From: Ostreococcus lucimarinus CCE9901
Lineage: Eukaryota > Chlorophyta > Mamiellophyceae > Mamiellales > Bathycoccaceae
Assembly: GCF_000092065.1 (NCBI RefSeq)
Contig: NC_009355.1
Coordinates: 62,001-126,000 of the forward strand
DNA length: 64,000 bases
Direction: 5' to 3'
A program made the position numbers and the translations under genes. Positions 27,546 through 36,336 of this stretch are shown in pieces (position 1 is the first letter of the stretch; each line of letters opens with the position of its first letter). The notes beneath the pieces were generated by a model, which had not been told where the DNA came from, searched no databases, and saw only the letters and a program-made list of their open reading frames with translations.

Positions 27546-29510
27546 CTATGATGCGCCTCCATTCAAAGCCGCCGCTGACGCCACTCGATCTTCGCGAGAG
27601 TTCTTGGAGTTAAGTTGTTGCTCCCACATATCCCTGTACAAGCCACGCTGTTTCCCGTGCAGCGTGACGTGATCGCCACTCTCGACGATTTCGCCCTCCT
27701 TCAAGACGAGAATGTTATCGCTATCCATAACTGTACTCAGACGATGCGCGATGACGAGATTTGTTCTTCCTTGCGCCGCAAAGTTGATAGCGACCATGAT
27801 TTGCTTCTCAGTGTGCGTATCTAAGCTCGATGTCGCTTCATCGTAGACCATGATTGGTGGATTCTTCAACAACGCTCGCGCGATGGCGACGCGTTGCTTC
27901 TCGCCGCCGCTGAGCCTCAAACCTCGTTCGCCGACGAGAGTGTTGTACCCTAAAGGTTGGCGCCTGACAAAATCATCGAATTGGGCGTGCTCCGCAGCCG
28001 CCGTGACCTCATCCGTCGTGGCGACTTCCCCCGTGCCAAGCTTGCCGAAGCCAATGTTGTACTCGATGGTGTCGTTGAACAAGACGCAGTCTTGCGGGAC
28101 GATGCCGATGTGCAACCGCACGCTTCGCTGCGTGCATCGCTTGATGTCTTGACCAGCTATACGTATAACACCACCTTGTATGTCGTAAAGGCGGTAGATG
28201 AGTTTGCTTATCGTACTTTTTCCAGCGCCGGATCGTCCGACGAGCGCCACCTTTGTGCCGGGCTCGACGATGAACGATACGCGATTGAGAATAAGCCTCT
28301 CGTTAGGATTATACGCAAAAGTAACGTTCTCAAACTCCACTCTGGCGTCAGCTTTAGATTTAAGAACGAGCACTTTCGAATCTTGCAAGTCTTCCACTTC
28401 TTGGTGTTCTCTGAGAAGTTTGAACATTGACTCCACGTCGACCATGCACTGCTTTATCATGCGATAATACGTCCCTAGGAAATTCAGTGGCACGTACAGC
28501 TGCAAAATGTACGTATTCACTAGAACAAAGTCACCGACGGTCATCTTTCCCTCCACGACTCGCTTCGCCGCCAGAGCGAGAGATGCGGTAATACCGACGG
28601 TGATGATGAGCGCTTGACCGAGGTTCAATCCGGCGAGAGACTGCGTCGTCTTTAACGTCGCCTTTTGCGTCGAGCGCAAGGCTTCGTCGTAGGTGTGAGT
28701 GATGTGCGGCTCAGCGCAAAACAATTTGATGGTTTCGAAATTCAGAAGCGAATCCGTCGCCTTCTGGTTGAACGCGTCGTCCGCAAGAACCATTTCTCTC
28801 CTAAACTTGTTTCGCCACTCCGTAAACGGAACGGTGAAGCCGATGTACGCCGCGATCACGCCGACGGTGATGACGGCAAAGCACCATTCGTATTGCGAAA
28901 ACAAATACGCACACACCAAGCCAACCTCTAAGAAGATCGGCGCGATCTGAAACGAAATATATCGCAACAAGTTCGCGAACGACTCCGAACCTCGCGCGCA
29001 CGCCCGAATCACCGCCCCCGTCTTTCTATTGATGTGAAATCTCAGACTCAGATCCATGACGTGCGTGAACACTCGAAGCGATATTCCACGACTCGCGTGC
29101 GCCGCGACGTACGCGAAGCAATTATCCTTCAGCTCTGCGCACAAATTCGCCCCGAACCGCAGCGCGCCGTAAATCAAAATCGGCTGCAAGTACCCGTTCT
29201 CCCCCTTCGCAATCTTATCCACCGCCGCCTTCAGCGCGATCGGCGACGCGACGTTCGCCACTTTGGACGCCAACAAAAATATCACGCTCGCCGTGAACAT
29301 CACTTTGAGCAACGGTTGATCCTTCGGCCACAGGTACGGCAGCAGATGTCGCAGGTCTTCCTTGTGTCGCCTCCAAAACGACTCCTCCGCCTCGCTCTTC
29401 TTCGTCGATCCCCCGTTCGCCGCCTCGGACGCGCTCGGCGCGCGCGTTCCATCGTTCTTCGTCGCCGCGGCGACGTTCACGATCACCGCGCTCGCGGTCG
29501 TCGTCGACAT
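27546..29510 (-). CDS. ABCB6/HMT1-type ABC half transporter
   Basis: 654 aa: one six-helix transmembrane domain (~65-370) followed by one ATPase domain. The ATPase has Walker A GRSGAGKST, Q-loop IGIVPQDCVLFNDT, signature LSGGEKQR, Walker B IMVYDEATSSLD and the H-loop AHRLST. The segment LNFLGTYYRMIKQCMVDVESMFKLLREHQEVED is characteristic of the ABCB6/HMT1/ATM1 group, and the spacing is nearest to HMT1/ABCB6. Those proteins move glutathione or phytochelatin conjugates, heavy metals or porphyrins across mitochondrial or vacuolar membranes. The extra N-terminal TMD0 of animal ABCB6 is missing. Whether it is mitochondrial (ATM-like) or vacuolar cannot be decided here. Confidence 0.92.
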   Translation of the reverse strand: MSTTTASAVIVNVAAATKNDGTRAPSASEAANGGSTKKSEAEESFWRRHKEDLRHLLPYLWPKDQPLLKVMFTASVIFLLASKVANVASPIALKAAVDKIAKGENGYLQPILIYGALRFGANLCAELKDNCFAYVAAHASRGISLRVFTHVMDLSLRFHINRKTGAVIRACARGSESFANLLRYISFQIAPIFLEVGLVCAYLFSQYEWCFAVITVGVIAAYIGFTVPFTEWRNKFRREMVLADDAFNQKATDSLLNFETIKLFCAEPHITHTYDEALRSTQKATLKTTQSLAGLNLGQALIITVGITASLALAAKRVVEGKMTVGDFVLVNTYILQLYVPLNFLGTYYRMIKQCMVDVESMFKLLREHQEVEDLQDSKVLVLKSKADARVEFENVTFAYNPNERLILNRVSFIVEPGTKVALVGRSGAGKSTISKLIYRLYDIQGGVIRIAGQDIKRCTQRSVRLHIGIVPQDCVLFNDTIEYNIGFGKLGTGEVATTDEVTAAAEHAQFDDFVRRQPLGYNTLVGERGLRLSGGEKQRVAIARALLKNPPIMVYDEATSSLDTHTEKQIMVAINFAAQGRTNLVIAHRLSTVMDSDNILVLKEGEIVESGDHVTLHGKQRGLYRDMWEQQLNSKNSREDRVASAAALNGGAS

Positions 29511-29745
29511 GTCGCCGACGACACCCGGTCGCCGACGTCAGCGCGTCGTTATCCTCCGCGCTCGCGCGTCGACGCGCGCGCGACGCGGCGCGCGCGCGGC
29601 GGGGGAGAGGAGATTCGCGTTCGCGCGCCTCGCGCCTCGCGCGCGATGGACGGACGCGTTCGCGCGCGTCCGCGTCGTCGAGTGCGACGGCGAACGCGAT
29701 GCGACGCGTCGACGTCGCAAAACCGCGCGCGCGGCGCCGCGCGCG

Positions 29746-30294
29746 ATGACGAAACCGTCGCGCGAGCGCGCGCGCACGTCGAAGGCGACGCCGGCGGCGT
29801 CCGCGCGCGGCGTCGGGGCGACGACGACGACGACGAAGGCGAAGGCGAAGGCGAAGCGCGCCGCCGACGGTGGGCGAGGCGACGGCGCGGCGCGCGACGA
29901 CGCGAAACGGGGACGCGACGCGCGCGCGAGCGGTGAGGAAGGGGCGAAAGCGAACGATGACGATGGGTTCGACGTCGACGCGCTGTTCGGGGACGCGAAG
30001 AAGCGCGCGGTGAAGATGAATTCGGGCGCGCGAGAGGCGGCGGCTGCGGCGGAGGCGCCGCGCGTGCGCGTGCTGCTCCCGGGACAGAAGAAACCGAAAC
30101 AGAAGAGAGATAAGCCAGAGTTTACGCCCGTAGATAAACCGCGAAGGTATGAGGACGGTTTGCCGGTGTATAAATCGTACGGGGATTTCAGCGACATGAA
30201 GGCGGGGCAGTGCGACGACGGGAACGGGAAGAAACGGGGACCGAACGGCGAACCGGGCGGAGATTGTCCTTTCGACTGCTGGTGTTGCTTCTGA
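29746..30294 (+). CDS. DUF1764-like protein with C-terminal CPFDCWCCF motif
   Basis: 182 aa. The first 60 residues are basic and low in complexity (KAKAKAKRAADGGRG), then DGFDVDALFGDAKKRAV, KKPKQKRDKPEF, RRYEDGLPVYKSYGDF and a final CPFDCWCCF. The combination of [I/L]FxxxKK, RRYxxDGLPxY and a cysteine-rich C-terminus is the signature of the small eukaryotic DUF1764 family, whose biochemical role is not settled. The four-cysteine end may bind a metal; that is inference. ATG 29746 was chosen from several in-frame starts because upstream residues are pure arginine-rich DNA bias. It diverges from the ABC transporter with 235 bp between starts. Confidence 0.8.
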   Translation: MTKPSRERARTSKATPAASARGVGATTTTTKAKAKAKRAADGGRGDGAARDDAKRGRDARASGEEGAKANDDDGFDVDALFGDAKKRAVKMNSGAREAAAAAEAPRVRVLLPGQKKPKQKRDKPEFTPVDKPRRYEDGLPVYKSYGDFSDMKAGQCDDGNGKKRGPNGEPGGDCPFDCWCCF

Positions 30295-30413
30295 GCGTCG
30301 CGAGTTGAGAGTCATTCGCTCGCGCGAGTTTCGGTCGCGCGTCGCGTGTAATGCATTGAAGAAAATTGTATAACATCGTCTCTCGCTCCCTCGCCACGAG
30401 TTTATTATTAATG

Positions 30414-31562
30414 TTAATCGGAAACCTTTTGGTTTTCTTTCCACACGACGTAGAGCGTGCTCGGGACGATTATTAACGCGCCGAGCAAAGTGCTCGAGGC
30501 CGGGACTTCGCCGAACAGTAAGAAACCGACCGTGGCGGAGAGGATGAGTTCGGTGTATCTAAACGGCGCGAGCGCGCTCGCGTCCACCATGCTGAAGGAT
30601 TTCAGCAGGCAGTACAGCAACCCATTCGCCCCGGCGCCGAGAACCGCCATGAGTCCGTACTGCAACGTCGTTGGCGGTACCCAGGACGTGAGCGCGGGGT
30701 AGGCGACGATGAGCGTCGTGAACAAGGCGGTGTAGAAAATCATCGCCCAAAAGCTTTCTTTGCCGACGAAGACTTTGTTCAACACGTCCAACGACGCGAA
30801 CATGGTGGCGCTGAGCAAGACGACGAGCCACATCGGGTTGAACACGGCTCCTCCCGGTTGCATTACGACCATGACGCCCGCGAAACCGACCAAAGTGCCG
30901 ATCCATCTCGTGGCGTCCACCTTTTCCTTTAAAAACACGCGCGCGAGCACGAGCGTGAACAACGGAATGGTAAAATTCAGTGTCGTCACCACCGCGATGG
31001 GGGCGATGGTCAAACCTTTAACGTATAAAAATATACCACCCGCCAACAGTGCCGAACGCGCGATGTGCAGCGGCACTCGATCGGTCGCGAACGATTCCTT
31101 CCCTCCCGCCGCCATCACCGGCACCATCGTCAACGTCGCGAACAAAAATCGCAGAAACACCACCTGCGCCACGCCGAGATTCGCACCGGTAAACTTCATG
31201 ATCACGTCGTTCCCGACTCCGATCAACTGATGGGCGAAGAACCACGCGATGCCGACGAGGAACGCGCTCGGCGCGTTCGCGTTCGCTTCGTCGCTCGCCG
31301 CCGCCGTCGCGTTCGTCGCGCTCGCGCGCACCGCGCGCCGCATCCTCCCTCCCTCGCGCGTCACCACCACCGACGCGCGTCGCATCTCGTCGTCGTCGCG
31401 CGCGAGGGCGCTCGGACGCGCTCGCACGCCGCCCGCGCTCGGAACGCGCGCGCGCGCGCTTTGCTGACTCAACCTCTCGCGCGCGCTTTTCGCGGTCGCC
31501 ACCGACGGCGCCCTCGCGCGCGCGCCCGCGCGCGTCGCGCCGAGCGCGCCGCTCGTCATCAT
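30414..31562 (-). CDS. EamA/drug-metabolite transporter, probably plastid or other organelle membrane
   Basis: 382 aa. Residues 1-95 are basic and Ser/Ala-rich, like a transit peptide, followed by about ten transmembrane helices forming two EamA repeats. Helix segments include FFAHQLIGVGNDVIMKFTGANLG, VVFLRFLFATLTMVPVMAA, APIAVVTTLNFTIPLFTLVLARVFLKEKV (the conserved end of repeat 1), FAGVMVVMQPGG, VLLSATMFASLDVLNK, ASALAPFRYTELILSATVGFLLFGEVP (end of repeat 2) and LGALIIVPSTLYVVW. Substrate is unknown. Family members export amino acids, nucleotide sugars or other metabolites. It diverges from the rhodanese gene with 116 bp between start codons. Confidence 0.9.
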   Translation of the reverse strand: MMTSGALGATRAGARARAPSVATAKSARERLSQQSARARVPSAGGVRARPSALARDDDEMRRASVVVTREGGRMRRAVRASATNATAAASDEANANAPSAFLVGIAWFFAHQLIGVGNDVIMKFTGANLGVAQVVFLRFLFATLTMVPVMAAGGKESFATDRVPLHIARSALLAGGIFLYVKGLTIAPIAVVTTLNFTIPLFTLVLARVFLKEKVDATRWIGTLVGFAGVMVVMQPGGAVFNPMWLVVLLSATMFASLDVLNKVFVGKESFWAMIFYTALFTTLIVAYPALTSWVPPTTLQYGLMAVLGAGANGLLYCLLKSFSMVDASALAPFRYTELILSATVGFLLFGEVPASSTLLGALIIVPSTLYVVWKENQKVSD

Positions 31563-31678
31563 TCGTCGTCCGAGCGCGCGCGCGCGCCTTTGCGCTCGAA
31601 GGACGTCGCGCGTCGACGCGCGCGCGCGTCGAGGTTTGTCCCACTCACCGACGCGCGCGCGACGCTCGATCGAGCGCG

Positions 31679-32422
31679 ATGCTCGCCGCGCGCGGGAACG
31701 CGCGCGGCGTCCGCGTCGTCGACGCGCGCTCGAGCCGCTCGCGCTCGAGCCGCTCGCGCGCGGCGAGGCGCGCGGTCGTCGCGGTCGATCCGTCGCGCTT
31801 GGACGGTGTCCCGAACGCGCGCGGAATCGTCCCGGGAATGGGCAGCGGCGCGCGCGAGTGGCGACGCATACACGCCGAACTGCGCGAAAAGTATAAGATG
31901 AAGACGGTGTCGGCGAAGGAGTGCGTGCAGATGATGGCGCGACAGAGGGCGGTGTTGCTGGACGTGCGGTTCCAGCCGGATTACGAGCAGTGGTCGGTGC
32001 CGGGAAGCGTCAGCGTGCCGTACGTCTCGGGAGGGATCCTGGCGAAGATGCGCCTGCCGGGATTTAAAAAGGTGAACGCGAATTTCGTGGAGGACGTCGA
32101 ACGCGCGCTGCCCGATAAGACGACGAAGATTATTCTGTGCGATATTTGGGGCGGGTCGCTGGAGACGCAACCGCCGGAGAATAAATCCTTCACCGATCCC
32201 ACCAAAGGCGCGGGGTCGCTTCCGGGGGCGTTCGAGCTGTATCAGGCCGGGTATAATAATCTGTACCACCTGCGCGGTGGGGTGAACCAGTACTACGAGG
32301 ATTGCGAAAAGGACAAGAGTTTGCCAGAGCCCGATCCCAAGACGTGGCCGGGAAATCTCGAGTGGTTCGGCTATAGGCAATTCAACGGCAAGGATCGCGC
32401 GCGCGGTCAGCGCGACGACTGA
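31679..32422 (+). CDS. Plastid-targeted rhodanese-domain protein
   Basis: 247 aa with an Arg/Ser-rich transit peptide (~1-40). The single rhodanese domain spans ~75-215: AKECVQMMARQRAVLLDVRFQPDYEQWSVPGSVSVPY (the LLDVR..xEYxxGHIPGA element), ALPDKTTKIILCDIWGGSLE (active-site strand and loop) and GYNNLYHLRGGVNQYYED (the conserved GYxxVxxLxGG). The predicted catalytic cysteine is the C of LCDIWGGS; the loop lacks the usual CxxGxRS arginine, so sulfurtransferase activity is uncertain. A 35-residue insert (QPPENKSFTDPTKGAGSLPG) follows the loop, as in several plant plastid rhodaneses. The role is likely regulatory or scaffolding in the plastid, by family only. Confidence 0.88.
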   Translation: MLAARGNARGVRVVDARSSRSRSSRSRAARRAVVAVDPSRLDGVPNARGIVPGMGSGAREWRRIHAELREKYKMKTVSAKECVQMMARQRAVLLDVRFQPDYEQWSVPGSVSVPYVSGGILAKMRLPGFKKVNANFVEDVERALPDKTTKIILCDIWGGSLETQPPENKSFTDPTKGAGSLPGAFELYQAGYNNLYHLRGGVNQYYEDCEKDKSLPEPDPKTWPGNLEWFGYRQFNGKDRARGQRDD

Positions 32423-32588
32423 TGGTCGTCGTCGATATTAATCGCCATTCTTCGTCATCGTTGTAACGCACGCACGCGCGCGCGCGCGTCAACCGCGAAA
32501 TCATCGTCCGAGTCGGTCAACCGCCCGCGCGAGCCAAGCCGGCGCGCGACCGACCGTCGTCACAATCGCGCTCCCCGACGCACGCGCG

Positions 32589-32984
32589 ATGACGGCGACG
32601 AAGGAAAAGGCCATCATCAAGGCGGCGGACATGCCGGACGTGCGTGTCGGCGATCGCGACGCGCGCCGACGCGCCGACGCGCCGACGCGCCGACGCGACA
32701 AAGTCAACGAGAACGATGACGACGACGAACGCGACGACTGACGACGCGAACGCGCGCAGGACATCCAAGACGACGCGGTGACGGTGTCCATGGAGGCGAT
32801 GGAAAAGTTCAACGTCGAGAAGGACATCGCGGCGCACGTGAAGAAGGAATTCGATAGAAAGCACGGCCCGACGTGGCACTGCGTCGTGGGGAGAAATTTT
32901 GGAAGTTACGTCACGCACGAGAGCGGACACTTCATCTATTACTACATAGCCAACGTCGCGTTTTTGTTGTTTAAAGCGGGCTAG
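32589..32984 (+). CDS. Dynein light chain LC8 (DYNLL)
   Basis: Exons 32589-32639 ([17 protein letters not shown]) and 32760-32984, joined in phase 0, give 91 aa, two longer than human LC8. The sequence is highly conserved: [67 protein letters not shown]8 is a dimeric hub that binds many short linear motifs and not only dynein. The first exon is too short to be found by a simple ORF search but is needed for the N-terminal strand. In Ostreococcus-like cells, which lack flagella, a non-dynein hub role is the likely one. Confidence 0.96.
32640..32759 (+). other. Intron of the LC8 gene
   Basis: Donor GTGCGT, branch CGACTGAC near 32735-32742, acceptor GCGCAG at 32759. 120 bp, phase 0. It contains four copies of CGCCGACG-type 9-bp units at about 32664-32697. 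Confidence 0.9.
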
Positions 32985-33127
32985 CGATGCGGTGCGAGGT
33001 ACGGTGAGCGATGCCGCGCGATGCGCGCGTGAGGAGGGTGCGAGACGAGGACGAAGACTAGAAGGACGAAACGATGGGACGCGACGTTGTGACAAAATGA
33101 TTACCAAACTTTAGATGAACCGTATAA

Positions 33128-34469
33128 TTACAGGACGAATTTGCGGCGACAATGTCTCGTGCCGTCGGTGTCGGTGCTTCGAACGTACTCGTACTCGCCG
33201 TGCTTGCTGTCGAAGGTGCCCTTTTGTACGGACATCAGTCGAAGCGTGAATCGCGGTCCGAGCTCTTGCAATCGGGCCTGAATCATCGTGTTTACGGGCG
33301 GTGGCTTCTCCGCATCTTCATCCTCGTCGCTATCTTCATCAGCACTATCTTCATCGTCTTCTTCTTCGCTATTATCGTCGTCATCCATCTCTATGCTCTT
33401 TCTCTTTTTGGATGAGCGCTTCCCTCTACCCTCCTTCATAGAATCGCGCACGTGATCGGGAACCTCCGCGGTCGCTAAGTGTCCCGCGTGCGGTAACCGA
33501 CGACCCTTCTTTTCTTCAAACACGTAGCGATGATGTCTGAAGAATATGAAATCGCGTTGATTGTGAAACGTCACCACGCGTCGGCCTTTGAATTCGGGCT
33601 TTTGCGGAAACACCGACGCAAACATTCTCGACACTCGGTGCCCTAATCGCGTGCTAAAGTTGTTTAAAATCAACTCCGGGTAATGACTCGTTGCCCTCCC
33701 GTGACCTTTGATCTCCTTCGACAACTTGAGAGAAGAGAGCTTGTACAAGCACGTTGGTCCTTCGGGAAGGTGGACGTGCAACATCCCGTTTACTCTCGCG
33801 CCTTTGCTAAATTTTTTATTCTCGTTAAACACCAACACATCCGTGAACCCTCTCGCCGTGCCATGCTTCACGATCTCTTTGACCTGATAATTCCTTCGCG
33901 CGTAGTAATACGCGTTCGGGATCACCGTGAACAAATTCTCCAAAAACTTGAACATGTCCCCGCTCGGCTTTCGGCTCGTCGTTATGATAATTTTCGGCGA
34001 CGTCGCCTGACTGAAATACGACGCAAACTCATCCTCTGCGTCCTGTTCGACCACGTCCACGTCGTTTAAATCATCAATATGCGTCGCATCGCGCACTCTT
34101 TGATTCTCTATCGTCTTCGGGATCTGTCTCGGCGCCGGTTCTTCGCCCGCCTCGAGCGCGGCGGCTTCGGCTTTCTGTCGCGTCTCCCTGCGTTGCTTCT
34201 TCGCCACCGCGCGTTCGTGTCGAAGTTTGCCGTACACCTCGCTTCTTCGCTGTTTATTCTTTATTCCAGACGTCAGCGATCCGACCGTCTCCGCGCCGTC
34301 ATCGTCCCTGCGCGTCGCGTCGCGTCGTCGTCGTCGTCAGTCGTCGCGTCGTGGCGGCGGCGGCGCATTCAACGCGCGCGCATCGCGCGTCGAGGACAGT
34401 GCGCGGGCGCGCGCGAACGCACCCGGTGAAACGTTTAGTCTTCTTCTTCACCGCGGCGACGCGACCCAT
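33128..34469 (-). CDS. Ribosome production factor 1 (RPF1, Brix domain)
   Basis: Exons 34469-34423 (MGRVAAVKKKTKRFT) and 34307-33128, joined by a split GG|G codon; 408 aa. RPF1 landmarks: GIKNKQRRSEVYGKLRHERA, GEEPAPRQIPKTIENQRV, a Brix domain with SPKIIITTSRKPSGDMFKFLENL, YQVKEIVKHGTARGFTDVLV, GMLHVHLPEGPTCLYKLSSLKLSKEI, HYPELILNNFSTRLGHRVSRM and VVTFHNQRDFIFFRHHRYVF. An acidic stretch (DDDDNSEEEDDEDSADEDSDED) and the sigma70-like RFTLRLMSVQKGTF near the end complete the family pattern. It works in the nucleolus in maturation of the large ribosomal subunit. Confidence 0.94.
34308..34422 (-). other. Intron of the RPF1 gene
   Basis: Donor GTGCGT at 34422-34417, branch CGACTGAC near 34336-34343, acceptor GCGCAG ending at 34308. 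115 bp, phase 2. A GCTGAC further down in exon 2 resembles a branch site but is coding. Confidence 0.85.
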
Positions 34470-34479
34470 GGCGAGGCGC

Positions 34480-34531
34480 GCGAGCGAGACGCGGCGCAGT
34501 GAAGCGCGAGCGAGACGCGGCGCAGTGAAGC
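34480..34531. repeat. 26-bp tandem repeat, two copies
   Basis: Two identical 26-bp units at 34480-34505 and 34506-34531, containing GAGCGAGACGCGGCGCAGTG, just upstream of the RPF1 start codon. They lie in its promoter or 5' leader and after the MATE stop. Confidence 0.85.
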
Positions 34532-34614
34532 GCGAGCGCGTCGAGGCGTGGTTTCTCGAGGTTGCAATCAGTCGCAAAGGCGGCGGCGTCGCGCTAAAGG
34601 CTAGTAAACTAAGA

Positions 34615-36123
34615 CTAAATGAGCGCATCGACGCCGTTTCCAAGCTCGTCGTCCGCGGCGACGTCGACGAGGAGGCGAGAGGCGAGATCGTCGTCGTCGT
34701 CGAACGCCGAAGCGCCTCGAATGTGCTTCGAGCGCGCGATTTCCGTCGGCCAATCGATGCAGAGCGCGACGCGAGTCATGATGCCAGCGTGCGTGGCGGT
34801 ACCGACGACACCTCCGATGGCCAAACCCATGGCACCGTAGCCCTTGTACGCGAGCCAAGCGCTCAGGGGCAAGCCGACGACGTAATACGCGAAGAGCACG
34901 ATGGGAGTGGCAAACGCTTGACGTCCGGCGCCTCGCAGAACGCTCGTGCTGACGCAACACACGGCGTCGAAAAAGACGTAGAAAGCGAGTGGAACCATCA
35001 GTTTCGATACGAGCGCGCGAACGTCATGGTCAGACGTGAACGCGGCGCCCCATCGCTCGCGCGAGAGATACACCGTCGCGGAAACCGCGACTTCGACGAC
35101 GACGATCAAGCGCAACGCCACGGATGCGGCGAGCTTTGCGCGCGACGCATCTTTCGCGCCAACCTCGTTCGAAACTCGCGTCGCCGTCGCGGCGCCGAAA
35201 CCAACGGCCACCATGAACGCGAACGCGTTCGTCGCCTGGTAAATCGACATCGCCGAAATCGCGACGCTCGGATTTCGCAATTTCCCCGCCGCGAGCACGA
35301 TGAACTCGCTCGCCCACCACTCGCTCATTAACAAAACTCCGGGCACGCCCAGCTTCAGAAACAACACCAACCCCTCGCGGTCGAACATCGTCCTAAAGCA
35401 CACCCTCGACGCGCACGCGTCTCTGCGCTCCGCCAAAGCCTCGTCGCGTTCGCGAAACCATCCGTTCCGATTTCTTCTCAACCGCGCGTACGTCGCGTTC
35501 GCCGCGAACACCAAACTCGTGCTCACGCTCGTCGCGTACGCCGGCCCGACCGCACCGAACCCCATCCTTCGAAAGCACAGGCACGCCGGCGCGTGTAACG
35601 CCGTCGCCGCGACGCCCGCGCACGCGATGGGCCGCGTCGACCCCTGCGCCTGCAACCACGCCTGCGCGCACGCGTTCGCCGCGTACGCGAACAACCCCGG
35701 GCGCAATCCGCGCAAGTACGCCGCGCAGCTCCTCGCGATCGCCGCGTCGAAATGCCACGCCGACAGCCCCCCCTCGACGAACCGCCAGCCGATCGCCGTC
35801 GCCGTCGCCGTCGCCGCGCAGCACGCGAGCGCGCGCTGCGCCCACGCCCACGCCTCGCCGCCGCGCCCCTGACCGTACGCCTGCCCCCCCAGCGTCACCA
35901 GCGCGCTCACCAGCCCCACGACGACGGCGTTTCCCGTGACGTTCGCGATCGTGCTCGCGAGCGCCGCCCCCGCGAGCTCCGCCGTCGTCGCCGCGTCCGC
36001 GCCGACGAAGCCGAGCGAGATCAAGTCCCGCGCGCGGTTGCACAGCGACGCCAGCGTCACGGGCACCGCCAGCGCGACGTGCGCGCGCGCCTCCGCCGCG
36101 GCGCCGTCGACGTCGACGCCCAT
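34615..36123 (-). CDS. MATE-family efflux transporter
   Basis: 502 aa from MGVDVDGAAAEA; the frame extends 9 codons further upstream (MRTRARAVT) as an alternative. Twelve transmembrane helices in two bundles are apparent. Characteristic segments: ALAVPVTLASLCNRARDLISLGFVG (helix 1), NAVVVGLVSALVTLGGQAYGQG (the conserved L..Q.YG.G), LRGLRPGLFAYAANACAQAWLQAQG (Q-x-Q region), KLGVPGVLLMSEWWASEFIVLAAG (the P..L....W..E of helix 7), GFGAATATRVSNEVGA (the conserved ATRVSNELGA) and VLRGAGRQ. MATE proteins exchange H+ or Na+ for organic cations, citrate or secondary metabolites; substrate is unknown. It diverges from the P2X gene. Confidence 0.93.
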   Translation of the reverse strand: MGVDVDGAAAEARAHVALAVPVTLASLCNRARDLISLGFVGADAATTAELAGAALASTIANVTGNAVVVGLVSALVTLGGQAYGQGRGGEAWAWAQRALACCAATATATAIGWRFVEGGLSAWHFDAAIARSCAAYLRGLRPGLFAYAANACAQAWLQAQGSTRPIACAGVAATALHAPACLCFRRMGFGAVGPAYATSVSTSLVFAANATYARLRRNRNGWFRERDEALAERRDACASRVCFRTMFDREGLVLFLKLGVPGVLLMSEWWASEFIVLAAGKLRNPSVAISAMSIYQATNAFAFMVAVGFGAATATRVSNEVGAKDASRAKLAASVALRLIVVVEVAVSATVYLSRERWGAAFTSDHDVRALVSKLMVPLAFYVFFDAVCCVSTSVLRGAGRQAFATPIVLFAYYVVGLPLSAWLAYKGYGAMGLAIGGVVGTATHAGIMTRVALCIDWPTEIARSKHIRGASAFDDDDDLASRLLVDVAADDELGNGVDALI

Positions 36124-36336
36124 CGTCACCGCGCGCGCGCGTGTGCGCAAACAGTGACGCGATGTTTACGGACGGCGACTCGCAAACACCCGGGTGTGAG
36201 GGGGGGGGACGAAACGAGACGTCGAACGCATCGACGACGCGCAATCGTCGACGCGCGCGACCGAACGAACGCGCGAACGCGCGAACGCGCGCGCGCGAAG
36301 ACGGACGGACGCGAACGCGGGGCGTCGACGCGCGCG

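Noticed and set aside
29215-30444. 409-codon minus-strand frame covering the ABC transporter start and the DUF1764 gene.
   Set aside because: Arg-rich shadow; both true genes have family signatures in other frames.
34351-35331. Long plus-strand frame opposite RPF1 exon 1 and the MATE gene.
   Set aside because: No family similarity; the opposite strand codes for RPF1 and MATE with many conserved residues.
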